A stretch of 64,000 nt of DNA from Ifrita kowaldi (GCA_013398055.1 VZRS01009627.1:466592-530591); one strand, 5' to 3'; shown: positions 35,691 through 49,080, numbered from the stretch's first letter. Notes: a model not told the origin generated them from the letters alone. Made by a program: numbers and translations.

Positions 35691-35822
35691 CTCATCAGCA
35701 TCCATGGCTGTCAGCTGCAGTATTTTGGATCCATCCCCTATATTCTCCTCTACAGTCAGATCGAGCATGTCTGTGGGGAATACTGGTGGGTTGTCATTGA
35801 TATCCTGAAGTGTTATTTCTAC
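35691..35822 (-). CDS. FAT4: FAT4 exon (putative exon 2): end of cadherin repeat 16, start of 17
   Basis: This 132 nt exon encodes 44 codons and is phase 0 at both ends. The acceptor is TGCTTTTTACAG|GTAGAA and the donor GATGAG|GTAGGA. It reads VEITLQDINDNPPVF, closing a cadherin repeat with a canonical calcium linker, then the opening strands of the next repeat (LDLTVEENIGDGSKIL) and the AMDADE calcium motif. Being in-frame and symmetric, it could be skipped without a frameshift, but that would remove a calcium linker. It is the most 5' exon I can support. The next one upstream lies beyond 64000. Confidence 0.94.
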
Positions 35823-37244
35823 CTGTAAAAAGCAAGAATGGGATAAAAGTTGAGTGAGCGCTGGATGCTGATAGGACCTGAATGCTACCAATCATATAAT
35901 TCTGAAAGAAATCAGGTAAATTGCTCTTAATCACATGAATTAGCACATTCCCAAGTCACACCAACAATAGGAAAAACCCATCCGGATATTAAAATTCCAC
36001 GTTGTTATAGAATACTCCTAGGAAAACCTCTAACACAAATAAAGTTAATTTGACTTGTTGATAGCAACTGATTTTAAATGGTCCTAGTCTAGTTTATGTT
36101 GGAAAAGATCCACTGATAGATTGTCATTGTAATCCTCAAAGTCAGCCCCTGGAGAGTAACTGCCAAGTGCCGGGGCAGGAGATCGTTCAACCATTAAATG
36201 CTGCCTGACATGAAGATGAGGTGGTGTAAAATTCTCTCTGAAATGTTTATATATTGGCAACTCTCCGTTCCGAGAGGGGAAAAAACACCCTTGCACTTAA
36301 TATATTTTATAACAAATAATCTGCTTTTCTCTCTCCCTCAAAACTCCCCTCTAATTGCAAACATAAACGTTACTTTAGGAGCACCCACCAGCATCTATTC
36401 TCCTTGCCTATCCAAAATTCAACAAATGTTCTTTTCACATGCCATATTTGTACGCTTTTCCAAGTAAAATGATAGCTCCTGAAAGGTTGTTTCGTGATCT
36501 TTATCCCCAGTTTTTCATAAGCAAGATTGCTGCCCTGCTGATGCTAATTCAAAAAGATGCAGAGCTACGTTTTCTCTTGTTGCTGGGTCTGGAACGAGAT
36601 ATTCCAAAACAGAAAAAGAAGACACAGCTGTTTTATATTTATCATGAAAAAAAAAAATGTAAGGTTTTGGAACCAAAATACTGAACAGTCCCCAAACTCT
36701 GAAGACCCACTAAGGAGAAAATGAGTAGCTGAAAGAAGTCATACCAAGGAACAGAGAAAGGTAAAAGGCAAAGTTGTGGATGACTTAAAGAAGGTACCTA
36801 ATTTGACAGACAAAATATCCTTTACACTACAGTATCTGCTATGCCCTTATTCAGAAACTATATTTTTAGTTGAAAATATATGGATTGGGCTGCTCTGGAT
36901 GTACCCAACACAGACATTGCTGGTGATCCAAAGTCTACAATTTCTACTGTTTCTAGTCCCCTGTCATAACATTTTCTTCTCTGTTCTGTTTTCATAGGGA
37001 CCACCAATTGCCAAGCTCTTCTGACTTCATGACCAAAAACCAGAGGAAATGCTACATTAATATTAATATTAGTGCAATATTAATATAATAGCTATATATG
37101 GTGGAAGGGGAGACAAAGCAGTGTTCTTTTATAGAAGGCCATTATTTATTTATCCCCTATTTAATCCCTTTGGCTGTTCACAAGTGGTACACAAAACAAT
37201 TCACAGCCTGAGACAGATTAACCCAGAAGGTTTTATCGTTAAAT

Positions 37245-37270
37245 TTATATCCCTGACAACAGGGATATAA
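37245..37270. repeat. perfect hairpin, 11 bp stem and ACAA loop
   Basis: TTATATCCCTG (37245-37255) and CAGGGATATAA (37260-37270) are exact reverse complements separated by four bases. It could be a cruciform or a small RNA stem. It is too short for a typical pre-microRNA. Confidence 0.75.
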
Positions 37271-38179
37271 CAGAAGCACGAGGAGCGCTGAGCGGAGCAC
37301 CACGAGCAGTGCCTGACAACCACCTCACCAGACACAAACTTTCAGAGAACAAACCAGCCTAGGTTGGTTTTCAAGGAGAATGCTGCAACTGGGTGACAAT
37401 TAATCACAGAAATGGGAGGGAAGTGGTAGAAGTGACAGATGAAGGATTTTGCCAGCCCTCCTTGCCCACAAACTGGCACAGCACACTCTTCCTGCTTTCC
37501 TCCCCAAAGTGCAGCATTTCCCCAGACAGGGTTTCAAGGTAAAGCAGCTGCACAGCTCTGCAGTTCATTTATTCCTACCATATATGTAATTCACAGCTAA
37601 TGTTTCAGCTGCGGGTGACATTTCACCACCAGAACCCATTTTCATGATGAAAGATTACCCTTTGTACAAATCATATGAAAAATATGTGACAACTTCTGGG
37701 GGGTTTAGGATAGGAGATGTGCATCGCCTACAGCTTGAACAATGTAAAATAGTGAGGATCCAAGAATACAGATGGCTCCGTATTGGGGGACAAATAAATT
37801 AATTATAAAGTCAGATTCCGGAGGACTGAAAAAAAGAAGAAGAATAAAAGAGGTGATTTTAATCTGAAAAATCAGTTCACAAGTAAACAAAGAAACTGTA
37901 TTTTATACTGAAGATGTGCTTTAGATGGTGTAAAAATAAGAAATTCTTGAATAAGAATGAGAATTTTTTAGAAAAGAAGACAACGTTTTTTAAGAGCATT
38001 TGTACCATGATTTAGTACTTATCCACAGGGCTTAGATAATGTGTATTGCTGCATTATTCACCATTGGCTAAGTCTAATTAACATCTGCGTCTAAAGCTAT
38101 CTTTTTACTTCAGCTTACACACAGAACTAGGGAATAAGATCCTTGGATGGACCTATTTGCAGAAATTTCACTGAAGTAA

Positions 38180-38308
38180 TCATACAATCAGAGAATGGTG
38201 TGGGCTGCAAGGGACCTAAAAAATGATGTAGTTCCAACCTCCCTGCCATGGGCAGGGATGCCACTCACTAGGCCAGTTTGCTCAGGGCCCATCCAGCCTG
38301 GTCTAAGA
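38180..38308 (-). repeat. CR1 LINE 3'-end fragment
   Basis: Read on the + strand, this is the reverse complement of the CR1 tail: 'atcatacaatcagagaatgg', then 'gcaagggacc', 'agttccaacctccctgccatgggcagggatgcc' in pieces, then 'aggccagtttgctcagggccc'. It is sense to FAT4 and truncated after about 130 bp. Confidence 0.88.
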
Positions 38309-39989
38309 CATCTTTGAGAAAGTTTTGAGAAAAAAACATCACATTTTCCCCAAAACAAGAGTCTGTTACATTTCATCTAAGAGAGCACAGATCCTGAATG
38401 AGATCCGATGTAAACTGAATGTCCAGGAGCTCAGAAATTAATTTCACTTTGAAATTATTCCACAAGCTCCAACACGAAGCAGAAGCCCACAGGAGAACCA
38501 CAACCACAAAATCTTCCACTGCCACAGGGCACTGGAAGATTGCAGCATATCTTATCACATCTCTACTGTGAAAAAGAAAGAAGAAAAAGAAAAAAAAAAT
38601 CCACAAAGCTTTAATCAAAGATCCAAACTAAACCTTTTCCCAACCAACTGCACCTATCTTTCTTATCCCACTTCACATTTGCATAAAGATGTCGATGTGT
38701 GTCACTTTAGGAAATACATGGTCTGATTAACGTCATATGCTACCAATTAAAAATTAAGTGTAATTCTGCCTCGGACTCAACGAAGGCAAGACAAGGTGGT
38801 CATGGGGGTGTCACCAGCTGATTGTACCACAGGAGTCATGTTCAAAAGGGTCTGCAGATTGTGTGCTGTGCTCTCAGCTCACACTGATGGCAAACCACCC
38901 ACCAGTGAGAGCAGCAAGTACAGGAATAAAGATCTAGGAAACCAAAGGCCTTGAAACCTCAAATACACCACAGGACGGAAAACAAGAGAGCTGAAGGGAT
39001 TTATCCAAACTCTGGAAGCAAAGAACCATTACATGCTAATTCCTGTAGAACTGTAGGAAGCAACATGCCCAGGCTACGTGGAAAGTGATAATCACCACCC
39101 CCTTCTCCAAATCTATCCAAAATGTGGAATATTCTTCCCTGACCTCAAACTTGTCATTCAGTGCAAATCTAGGATGTAAGACAGATACAAACCAACCATC
39201 TGAGAGCACTCAAAGTACTGCACCATGCAATAAAAACTTCTGCAACTTTCCATCTGACAACTCCTTGATTCCTGTTTGTATCAACAGCTACTTTAATACA
39301 GAACCCGAAATTCTGACTGTCACTCAGAGGACTCACACATAATAAAATACAGAAGCAGCAAAGGTAGTGAAGCACCTTTTTAATTTTTTAATTGCTCTCT
39401 CCAGTGGTTCAGGCACTGATGAGGGCTTTGCTCCTCTGAATAGCCTTGAATTTCTGCAGAAGCCATGGGAACACAAATAGTTACAGACTCTTCTAAATCT
39501 GTTAATACTGTGATGGAAAACTGATTAATAGATTAATAATAATGTCTTACTTTTGTTGTTCAAGGGAAAATGAAAAAAATCAGGAGGCTTTGTTCAATCC
39601 ACATGCACGTAAATCTCCACAAAATTACTCTACTTTTGTACAAATTCTAGTATAGTGCTTTTCCTTCACACATTCAGTACATCTAGAAAAAAAGACTGAA
39701 AGTCAAATCTTTCCCTCAGAGCTTATTCTTCAGACAAATACATGTTGTTTATTTACTAACCCTTGTAAAATAAACACAGTAATTTTACATATCAATTTCT
39801 ATGCAAACCATCTTTGGGTGGGGTTTTTTAATTAGTTTTGTTTGTGTGCTTGTTTCATGTTTGACTCAAGCTCAGATGCAAAAACACAGGCACACAACAA
39901 ACCGCAGAAATCGGCAATATAGAAAGCCAAACAATACCACAAATTTCCCTGTGCATGAATCAAATTTCTCCTCCACAGGCTTAATAACA

Positions 39990-40160
39990 TTCTCACAATG
40001 ATGGCCTGCCTCTGCCACAGTTACAGATGGCCAGCCCATCCTCATCTATGACAATTCGATTGCTGCAGCCTGTTGTCACAGACATTTCCAAAGCAGAGGA
40101 AGTATTAATTGCCTTGATCTTGTTAGGATTCTTATTTGCTGCTCAAATTAGCCTCTTGTG
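39990..40160. promoter_or_regulatory. candidate intronic conserved non-coding element
   Basis: This is a complex, non-repetitive block. Motifs include AGTATTAATTGCC, GCTCAAATTAGCC and ACAATTCGATTGC, mixed with CAGATGG E-box-like sites. Its texture differs from the flanking AT-rich intron. Conservation is inferred only, and chance remains possible. Confidence 0.22.
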
Positions 40161-41728
40161 GATTTTTTTTTTCTCCCTAAACAAATTCAGAACAGATTGA
40201 GGCAGGGCAGCACTCACCTCAAACAGTTCTGCCTCAATTTACTCTGAATGTAGATGTAAGAAAAATAGTTCTTTCTCCATTTAGACAAACCTCAGTTGTT
40301 AACAGATATAGGAATCATATCAAGACCTCAAGTTTTAAAGCATCCAGATCTATTTAAGCATTTAGGACATAAAATATTCTTAAGCTTATTCAAAATAATT
40401 TTTTGAATTCAGAAACAGTTGCTAAAAGATGAAAGTTTCATTTCATAAAGCAAAACCACCAATTCTACTTCAAAATTATTAGTATCCCAGGTAACTATTA
40501 CTGAACAGGTCAGACAGGCTCCACTCACAACATAAAAAGCTTAAAATGAGAGTTTTATTCTGGAAAAAGAAATTATTTTAGTGACTGGGTTTATGAGCTA
40601 CAAAGGTATGTAAAATAAAACATCACCCTGCAAGGCAACGTGCCAAATTCTAACCAATCATAGCACCTTCCATAAACCAATGGGCTCACTTGGCCAGACC
40701 CTAGGCTTCTGTTTTATTACACTTACTAACATTCAGTTTTCTTCTATTTCAAAGTCAGGAGGGTTTACAGACAGAACAGTCTTCTGAAGTTCTTCTACCT
40801 ATCAAATGACAATGAGAGGAGGAAAAAAGATGACACAGGAAACATGAATGAGCTCACATGGCAGCAGCAAGTTTCCCTGGGAGTCCCAAAAGAGTAATTC
40901 TTGCCTGCAGCCATGCTATCCATGGCACACACTCGATCAGAGATCTATAGATAGAACATGATCTGAGAAAGGAGGAACTCCCAGATGCCTCCCACGTTCG
41001 ATACCTCTTCAAACGCTACAACTATTTGATTAAAGATCAAACAGAGTGGAAAGGCAACAGCTTTTCTTTCAATTTATATGGTGTTGAGTCATTCTTCTTC
41101 CCTTTGCTTGCTGCCGTGACGTTCACTGCCTCTCTCAGGAGATACCATCCAATAATCCACGAGCAGCATTGGCACAAATCACCCTGAAGACTTTTGTTTA
41201 TGCTGAAGTCATTAGATGATCCTTCATCTTAAAAAAAAAATTAAGGAGCTTTTTCTTCTTTGCTGGAGACCATGGCAACACATTATCAATTTGAACTGAA
41301 TAAAAGTGAAAGGATTTTATTTCCCCCTCCCTTGGTAAATATTCCAAATAATATCATTCATGATGATAAAATGAAAGAATACAACTATTAATTCACCCCA
41401 TCCATGTAACTGACTGAAGAACCTGGCCAACACTAGTCCTGCCTCCATCACTTCAGCCTCTTTCTTCATCCAGCAAACAATCCTTCCCTAATCCTGGAAA
41501 ACACAGAGGCATGTGTAGATTCCTTTTTTACTGACGTGAGTGGTCACACTGGCCACTCACATCAGCAAAGTTGTGGTCACACCCAGTGCTTGAGGACCAG
41601 GGCATGTGTGCTTCCTCCAAACTGGAGAGGCAAGGGAATGGGGAGATTAAGCATCAGAGCACAATGAATTTCTGAAAATGCATTTTCAGAAAGAAAAGAA
41701 GAAAAATGCTCTTTAAAAGAAATTAAAT

Positions 41729-41769
41729 TTTATATATATATATGTACACACACACACACACATATATAT
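41729..41769. repeat. compound (TA)n(CA)n microsatellite
   Basis: A TA run at about 41730-41743 is followed by TG, an AC run at about 41746-41761 and a short TA remnant. It is a typical length-variable dinucleotide tract. Confidence 0.9.
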
Positions 41770-42810
41770 TCTTAGAAAATATCTACAGTAAAATTTCTAA
41801 TAAGATAAAATCCCATAGCCCATCTTGAACCAGCTTCCCACCTTGCTCTAAATCACTGGGAAACAGTAAGTTTGAGGGTAAAAAAAACCGACTTACTCTT
41901 TAAAATTACTTCAATACCCAGTAATAGCAGAGCTCAGGAAGGTGAAAAACCTGAACTACAGATCACGCACATTTACAATTTTCACAACAAGATGGAAAGC
42001 CCATTTATAAAGAAAATATCTTGGGACAAGGCAATAGCTGAGGCAGAATGAGGCATCTGAATATCCAATTTTCCAGGAGGCAAACAATCCCAGCGCACGC
42101 TAGCACAATAAAAATCACATTAGTCTATTGTGCTGCAGGCCAGCAAAGCTGTTAAATAGAAATGTAATGTTGTTAAGAATCCCACTGTTAACAGGAGGAA
42201 GATTGCAGCTGGGGAGAAAATGTGGGGGAAAAGTGCTAAAAAGGCACTGTTTGGGAAAAAAATAAATAAAGAAAACCAGGTTTAAAAGACTTAATTCTGA
42301 TGTCTGAGGTCAAGCTTAATGAAAGACAGGATGTGAAGGCTGTCCTAGGCCCCACCACTGCCCACTCCAGTCACCCCAAAGCAAATAAAACATCAACCCT
42401 ATACAAGACAACAGTAATTTAGAATAGGGATTATAGAAATATTTCCTTTTTCCTCACAGAATCAGGAATTAATACTGATTACCAGCCTTGAAATTGTTCT
42501 GAAACTTAGGGCTCAATGCATTTTGGAAACACGTTTTGCTTTGTCCCTTAAACAAACATGCATGGAGCCTTAAAAGTCTTATTATGATTAATATGTAGTG
42601 CTGGAATTTCCCAGGTAATTTTAATCTGTGGGCTCTAACTCTAGTATTTTAACACTGTGTCACTTTCCTGGAGTTAATATCATATTATGTAAAGTTCAGT
42701 AAGGTGATTTGATGTTTTGCAACCAAGACCCTTTTATAAAGCATCGCTATAAAATGCTGGGAGATCAGCGTGATCCAAAAACTCAGTGATTCAACTGACA
42801 CTATCAGAAA

Positions 42811-43075
42811 AATCATAGAATTATAGAACAGTCTGGCTTGGAAAGGACCTTTAAAGACCATCTAGTCCAGCCCCTCTGCAACGAGCAGGGACATTTTCAC
42901 CTACACCAGGTTGCCCAGAGCCCAATCCAACCGGGCACTGAATGTTCCCAGGGAAGGGACATCCACCACCTGTCTGGGCAGTCTGTGCCAGTGTTTCACC
43001 ACCCTCATCGTGGAAAATGTCTTCCTTACACCTAATCTAAATCAGGTGTAAATCTGCTCCCATCATCATTTAAAA
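42811..43075 (-). repeat. CR1 LINE 3'-end fragment
   Basis: This is the longest CR1 copy in the window. On the + strand it starts AATCATAGAATTATAGAACA and continues 'ttggaaaggacctttaaagaccatctagtccagcc' in pieces, 'caggttgcccagagcc', 'tgtgccagtgtttcaccaccctc' and 'cttccttacacctaatctaa'. This is the reverse complement of the CR1 end. It is inserted sense to FAT4 in the long upstream intron. Confidence 0.93.
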
Positions 43076-44371
43076 TTAAAAATCAAAAAGAAGCTACTTC
43101 CTTCTGCTGTCTCTAACAAATATCGATCCTAGTGCTAAAGAAAAGGTGCCATAATTGTTTGGTTTTCTCTCCCTTTTTTTTTTTTCTATCTGTTAAGGTG
43201 ACCACTGGGAGTTGCACTGCCTGGAGCCTTGATTAAATGTTTCACTGCATCCAGAACACTTCATCATGCAGCATAGCCAAAATCTATTATGGCTTGCAAG
43301 TGACTCATGCTTTAGCTATGAGAAAACCATAATAAAGAGCATTTTACATAAAAATGCCCAAAAGGTTGGTAATTTAATCTTGATTCTAAGTAGTATGCAA
43401 GGTCTCTGCGTCCAGCCTGTACAGACAATAAGGCATTGTCTGGAAATGCATTACCTACTGTGGTTACATCTAACTTTTCTTGCCAAAGTCCGGATGAAAG
43501 ACACTGAAAAGAAACAACCTTGTCCCAGCAGAAGGCCACCAGCCAGGACAGGACACTGACATTTCCAAGCCAGAAGATAAAAAAAATAAAGTTTTCCTAA
43601 AGGCAAAGTAAGCAATGCGAAAATTCTTATTCTTTCTGAAATCAGTATTTTAAGGTAATTTAAGCACTACATCATTTTCTGCTCCCTCAAAAGAGACACG
43701 GTCTCACATGCAACAGAGGGAATTAAAACTGGGTGAGGGAAAGCACTACTCAAACCCTGGCTCACTTTACAAAGTAACAGCACGCTGACTTTGAAACACA
43801 CATCAAAACATACAGAATCACAAACATGGAAACCCAATACGATCCAACTTCACAGCAAATGAGAGATAAACATCAAATTGGTACAAGGGATAAAGCCGAT
43901 AAGAAATGCCACAGGCAGTTATTTTTTGCCTTCCTTCACCACCAGAACCATAATGAAACACAGGTTACTTTGTCAGTACTGCGTAAGGAGTAACATGTAT
44001 AGCTCAGTCAATATTCATACAGTTAAAAAAACAGATTGATTGTAGGAATAAGTTATTTTGAACTCCATTTCAGCAGGCCCAATTAGCACACCAGGACCTC
44101 TCCCAGGTCTGCCCAGAAACTGCAATCCAGCAGCACCAAGGCACAGCTGTGCTGGCACTAAGGACCATGAAAAGCTCCTCCACCCACCCACCCTTTCCAT
44201 GGATGCTGGATATGCACACACACGTGGCCCTATGGCATTTCCCCAGACAAAAGGGGTGACTTTCTCAAGAAGACATTACTTCTTCTGCATCTAGTACTAC
44301 CTCTGGTTACAAACTCAATTCCAAATACCTGCCAAACCAACACAAACACTTGGCAAACACTTGCTAGTGAG

Positions 44372-44418
44372 GTTTTTTTTTTTGGTTTTTTTTGGTTTTT
44401 TTTTTGGATTTTTTTTTC
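44372..44418. repeat. T-rich low-complexity tract
   Basis: Runs of 8 or more T are separated by GG pairs, with no other structure. On the FAT4 sense strand it is an A-rich tract with CC interruptions. It is probably a slippage-grown simple repeat. Confidence 0.85.
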
Positions 44419-47400
44419 TTAAATTCTCAAAGCAGTATACATTTGGGAACCATTTGGTTTATAACTTTGCATTTAATTAAATGAGGTCTACTGCCATGTA
44501 ATAAGAAATGGATTGAATCGGTAAGAACACTTCAGTCCATGCCAGAAAAAAAAAGAAAAAGGATAAAGTCAGAAAATGCAAGCATTAGAAGTGCAAGAAT
44601 GGGAATGTCACACCTCTAAATTAAATAAATCACCCAATTAAACTTACAGGTGTGACATTTAAGACACATGCAGTCATCAGGACAGTATGATAAATCCATC
44701 CCATCACTTGAAGGCTGACCAAACAGCAAAAGAAAAGCTCTTTACCCAGAGCCATGGTAGAAAAAGCATTGCTAGAGACACTAAAAACAGCACAGATTTT
44801 TTTTCTGTGAAGGGAATTAAAGATACAGGACTGAATGCTGACTGATGTTTTGCAGTTATGAGGGTTTTATATGTGGCACCTTTCTGAGAAGAATCCCCAC
44901 AAGTATCTAAATAGACAGTAGCCAATGAAACACACGAGGTCAGCGTGTTACTTTCTAGTTTCAGGTTTAGAAACACAAGCCCATTTTATAGAAATGCCTA
45001 AAGGTTTTTTCCCCCACAACATCAACACGCTGCTAGCAGGGAACTGTTGGGGCTAGAAATTCCAAGTATTTCTGCATCCTCCAACAAATTTCAGGGAAAT
45101 GCCTTCCTCACCATACTCCTCTTTTGCAGACTGCAGGCTTTTGCAGCAGTTTCACATCTGGTGTCAGGGAGGGCCCCTTCCCTGCAGCCACAGGCCACTT
45201 GAGGCCAGAAAGGCTTTTTTCTGTGGCCACAGATGGACCTTTTCATGTGGCTGCCCTCAGCAGAGCCAGCTGACAGTCGAGGCTACAATGGAAGGGTCAA
45301 GAACTTCAACTCACTGGGCACACCAGCCCTCCTTCATCCACTTTCCTCCCACACATCAGGATTTTCATTTAGGCAGCTGTATCTTCAGGCATGTCTTTCC
45401 CCAGTTATCTTTTTGGTCCACCATGGCTGTGCAACCTTTAGTCCTTTACCAAACTCTGAATATTCAAATTTACATATAACTACAAACTTTCATCTCCAAA
45501 AATATTCTAAATAGCTGAGTAACACATTTCTTTTGGCCCAGGAATGTGAAAGGTGGCTGAAACTCAGTTTATAGAATTCTTCATGTCAGGCAACAATTTT
45601 TGTTTCCCTCACTTACCTTTTTAATTTTCTTACTCAGCTGTTGGACTTTGGATTTGACACAGCAAATTTAGAAAATCAAGCATTAAAGACTAAATAAAAG
45701 GTCTTTAAAGAGCCCTTCACCTTTTGAAATTTATCATTTCACCATACATGACCTTGTGCACTGAAGAGAAATCAAGTGAAAAACCACAGATTTTCACAGA
45801 AATAGCTGGAATAGCTGGAACAGTGTGCTTATGTGGGATTCTTACAGTCATTTTCCTTAATAAAGAATATGGAGTGTTTTATTTGAGTATAAATTCAGAG
45901 ATTTGACTTTTATTGGTTCCTAAATATCCACTACATCTTCCCTAGATGCAGAACCTACATCAAACTACGAAGCTGCGCTCTCTGGCTGCTACAATCAATA
46001 ACGAGAACTTTTAACAGCCCAGATCCTGACATATTCCTGTATTACACCTCTCTCCCCCAACACCCGACTTTGCACCACAGCCGATCTCCCACTGACTTAG
46101 TTTTATTGTGGACAGCCCTAACCAAGCCCTGATTACTGGGTCAGAAATATCACCAGCAGCTGACAATTGTAACACAAACACAGCTGTCAGGAGGGCTACT
46201 GGAACTGCTCCACACAGAGACTGACCAAACCAAAGCCTCCCTTCAATCAAGTAAAAACTTTGAGTTCTGATAATCTTAGTAAACCTTAAAGGGAAAAAAA
46301 AAAAAGGAGAAAGAAATACACTGGCACTTCTGCATATCTTAATTTCAGTGTGGCAGGAAGCAGACGTACCACAAGAGAATGGTTCCCATGGTATTTCAAG
46401 AATAGGAGAAACCAAAGAACCTTTCCTTGCTCGGGTCCCTGTCTGACGTCCCGACTGCAGTGACTCAGCTATCCCTTGTAATATTGCACTTGGGTTTTCC
46501 AGTTATTATCCTGATCGTGCCAGATCTTTGATCCTTTGGAAGTTCACCACCACTGGTCATTACTACAAGCCCCTGGATATTTAAAATGTATGGGAGGAAT
46601 TTTAGAAGAGCTGAGTTCCCTTCTGAGGAACACAGGAAAAACAAAACAAAACAAATCAGAATGAATGTTCAAGTGTAACCATAAAAGATTCAGAAACTCT
46701 TCACAGAGTTCAAGAACCCCTAAATACACAACTAAAAGATATAATTCTGTCTTTTGAAGACTGAACCTAAGCTCAATTTCTTTGTGTTTTCCCCCTTGTT
46801 TTCCTTCCTTTGATTTGTGTCTTCAATAGGGTGTCTATGATGTGGCATGAGATTTTTTTAAAAAGTAAATTTTTTCTAAAGATCTTGTACGTTGCAACAG
46901 TCTCAGTCTTTCTGGTTTTAACTGAATTAAGAAGTGCTGTGTACTGGATGTACAAACTGGCCCACTATCCATGTGGAACAGATTAGAGGATGAACATTCA
47001 TTGTATGCTCACAATTGAAGCATTTCAATAATTTTATAGGCAATTGAGAAAAAAGAAAAAGTATTTTGAGGACAAAATTTGAATGGCTTACAGTTAAATG
47101 ATTACATGATACTAAAGGACAGGAAAAGAGAAACAGAGTAGGCAAAATTTAATACAAAAAACCAAAGAAAGTCGCTCATAAACTCTTAGTAAGAAAATTA
47201 CAGCAACAAACCTGGGCATCGTGGAGAGGTCTAAGAAACAATGCTGAGGGGTTTTGTTTCCTGGGTTTTTTTGTACCATTTCCTCCCCCCCATCACCACC
47301 TAAGATTCCTAAATCTCAGCCTGGTTTGATCCTTCCATAGGGTGTGACACACCTTATTTTATTTCCTAACTATAACACAGAAGAATGGCAGAGCAAAACT

Positions 47401-48910
47401 TTTCTGTAAAAGAACTATTTTCTAGGTACAAGTGTAATAAATCTGAAAGCTTTCTGAGAAAGTCATCAAGCAGTGGAAAGAAGGAAAATAAGGCAGGCAA
47501 AGACTTCTGAATAATTTAAAAAATGGCAACAACTCAAACGCCTCCACTAGCTCATCATGTTAATGGTGACAACGACGTAATTACCAACATAATTTCATAA
47601 TGAACAGCTGGTGATAGGGCAACAGGGACAGCACTATGCCCCAAAAACACCATGGTGTGCTTTACAGGGATTTGTTCCTCTTACAAATAATTGCATAGGA
47701 AGTAGAGATGCAGCTGTTCTGTTTAAAAACATTCTGTAGCTGAAAATATCCACACCTACCTAGAAACATATTGCTTGAAATATCAGTATTTGTGAGAAAT
47801 TAATAACAGCAACTTCTGCATTTATCAATAGCTGCCTTCTAGAAACTTCCAGCAGACTTCCTCCAACATGATTAAAGGCATCTTTACAGTAGTAAAATGT
47901 TAATGTATCAGTCTTCCAGGGGGGAAAAATAAGAGACAGAGATATAAGGTGATATGATTGGTACAGTGCAGTTGAAGGCAGATCTGGCTGCCAGCCTAAG
48001 CACCCACCACTCCTTACTTTCAGGCAGAACGGGACATTATCCGAAAGCTATATGGTCACTAGCAACAAAGGGAGGAAGCAAACCTCTTGCAAGAAATCTC
48101 AGCCCCACAAAAAGCAAGTGTAAACTGAAGTCACTCTTGCAGTCTCTTCTATGACCAAACTACAGTACAGAAAAGCAGAAGCTGTTATTTACCTTTCCTT
48201 TATGGTTTATGAATCCATGACACACTACCTGCTGTGTGCCGTTTGCTGACATGGCATACTTTGTCTCAAAAGAAGATATTGTTCAAAATGAGGAACTATA
48301 GGTTGCTGGTGTATTTAACACATCTTCTGGTAACTACTAATTGTGCATTGCCCCAAATGTATTTCTTACACAGGCATCACCAAACAACATCCAGCAGCTT
48401 TCTTACTTCTTGAAGCCTAGTAAGTCACAGATGCCCTCCAACCAGGCCATGGCAAGTCCTTGACAATAATATGCAAAATGCTGTAAATATTTGCAATATG
48501 CTTCAGGGAGAAAGTTACATGTCATGATTACAATAACTCAGGTTCAAATAACAACAGTAAAAAGAAATGAAGGGGGAATATTTGTAACAATGCTGACTGA
48601 TGGCTGGATTCGCATTCTGTTTTCAGTTACCCCAAAACAAATCCCAACAGACTCCAGCAAGGTCAAGGCCTTTCTTTGCACATCTACACAGGACAGACTA
48701 AGGTACTTGGCAAACACTGCTGAGAGAATTTAAATGAGCCTACGATACAAGCAAGTTAGAAGGGTTAATTGAAACCTCTTTGTGCAGAAATGCAAACCCC
48801 TCAAATCTGTCAAAATTAATGAGAAAAGCCAGAAGAAACATTATGGTTCTGTCTAGACTGCCAGAACCTACAGTCTGCCTTGTATTAATAAATGCTACAG
48901 AAAAGAAACT

Positions 48911-49080
48911 CTGCTGTGAGGGTGGCGAGGCCCTGGACTGCCCAGAGAAGCTGTGGCTGCCCCACCCCTGGAAGTGTCCAGGGCCAGGTTGGACAGGGCT
49001 TGGGGCAACCTGGTCTAGTGGAAGGGGTCCCTGCCCATGATCTTTATGGTCCCTTCCAACCAAAACCATTTTGTGATTCA
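48911..49080 (+). repeat. CR1 LINE 3'-end fragment
   Basis: The CR1 tail on the + strand runs from 'gtgagggtggcgaggccctgg' through 'cagagaagctgtggctgcc', 'gccaggttggacagggcttgg' and 'caacctggtctagtggaagg' to 'atggtcccttccaacc' and 'ttttgtgattc'. It has a small internal deletion after 'ccctgcccatg'. It is antisense to FAT4. Confidence 0.92.

Larger units (their letters stand above)
324..35822 (-). other. FAT4: FAT4 gene, internal part (putative exons 2-9)
   Basis: Eight minus-strand exons join in phase to encode about 2208 residues of a giant protocadherin. FAT4 is a single-pass cell-surface protein that binds the atypical cadherin DCHS1 and acts in planar cell polarity, Hippo-linked growth control and tissue morphogenesis. 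Assignment to FAT4 rather than FAT1-3 rests on the order of 18 complete cadherin repeats followed by a long membrane-proximal segment and then EGF repeats before any laminin-G domain. It also rests on recognised FAT4 stretches such as YVNPSGVATFFESIKD, TDPDLPPNQ type text and FVSKLYYFE. In the 34-repeat family layout these are repeats 17-34. The gene runs off both ends of the window: the start codon, signal peptide and repeats 1-16 lie beyond 64000, and the laminin-G, transmembrane and cytoplasmic parts lie before position 1. No stop codon or frameshift was seen in the exons, so the gene looks functional. Exon numbers are provisional. Confidence 0.95.

Noticed and set aside
46011..46415. Minus-strand open frame of 134 codons
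   Set aside because: It has low-complexity content and no recognisable domain or exon context. It is best explained as chance in a 28 kb intron.
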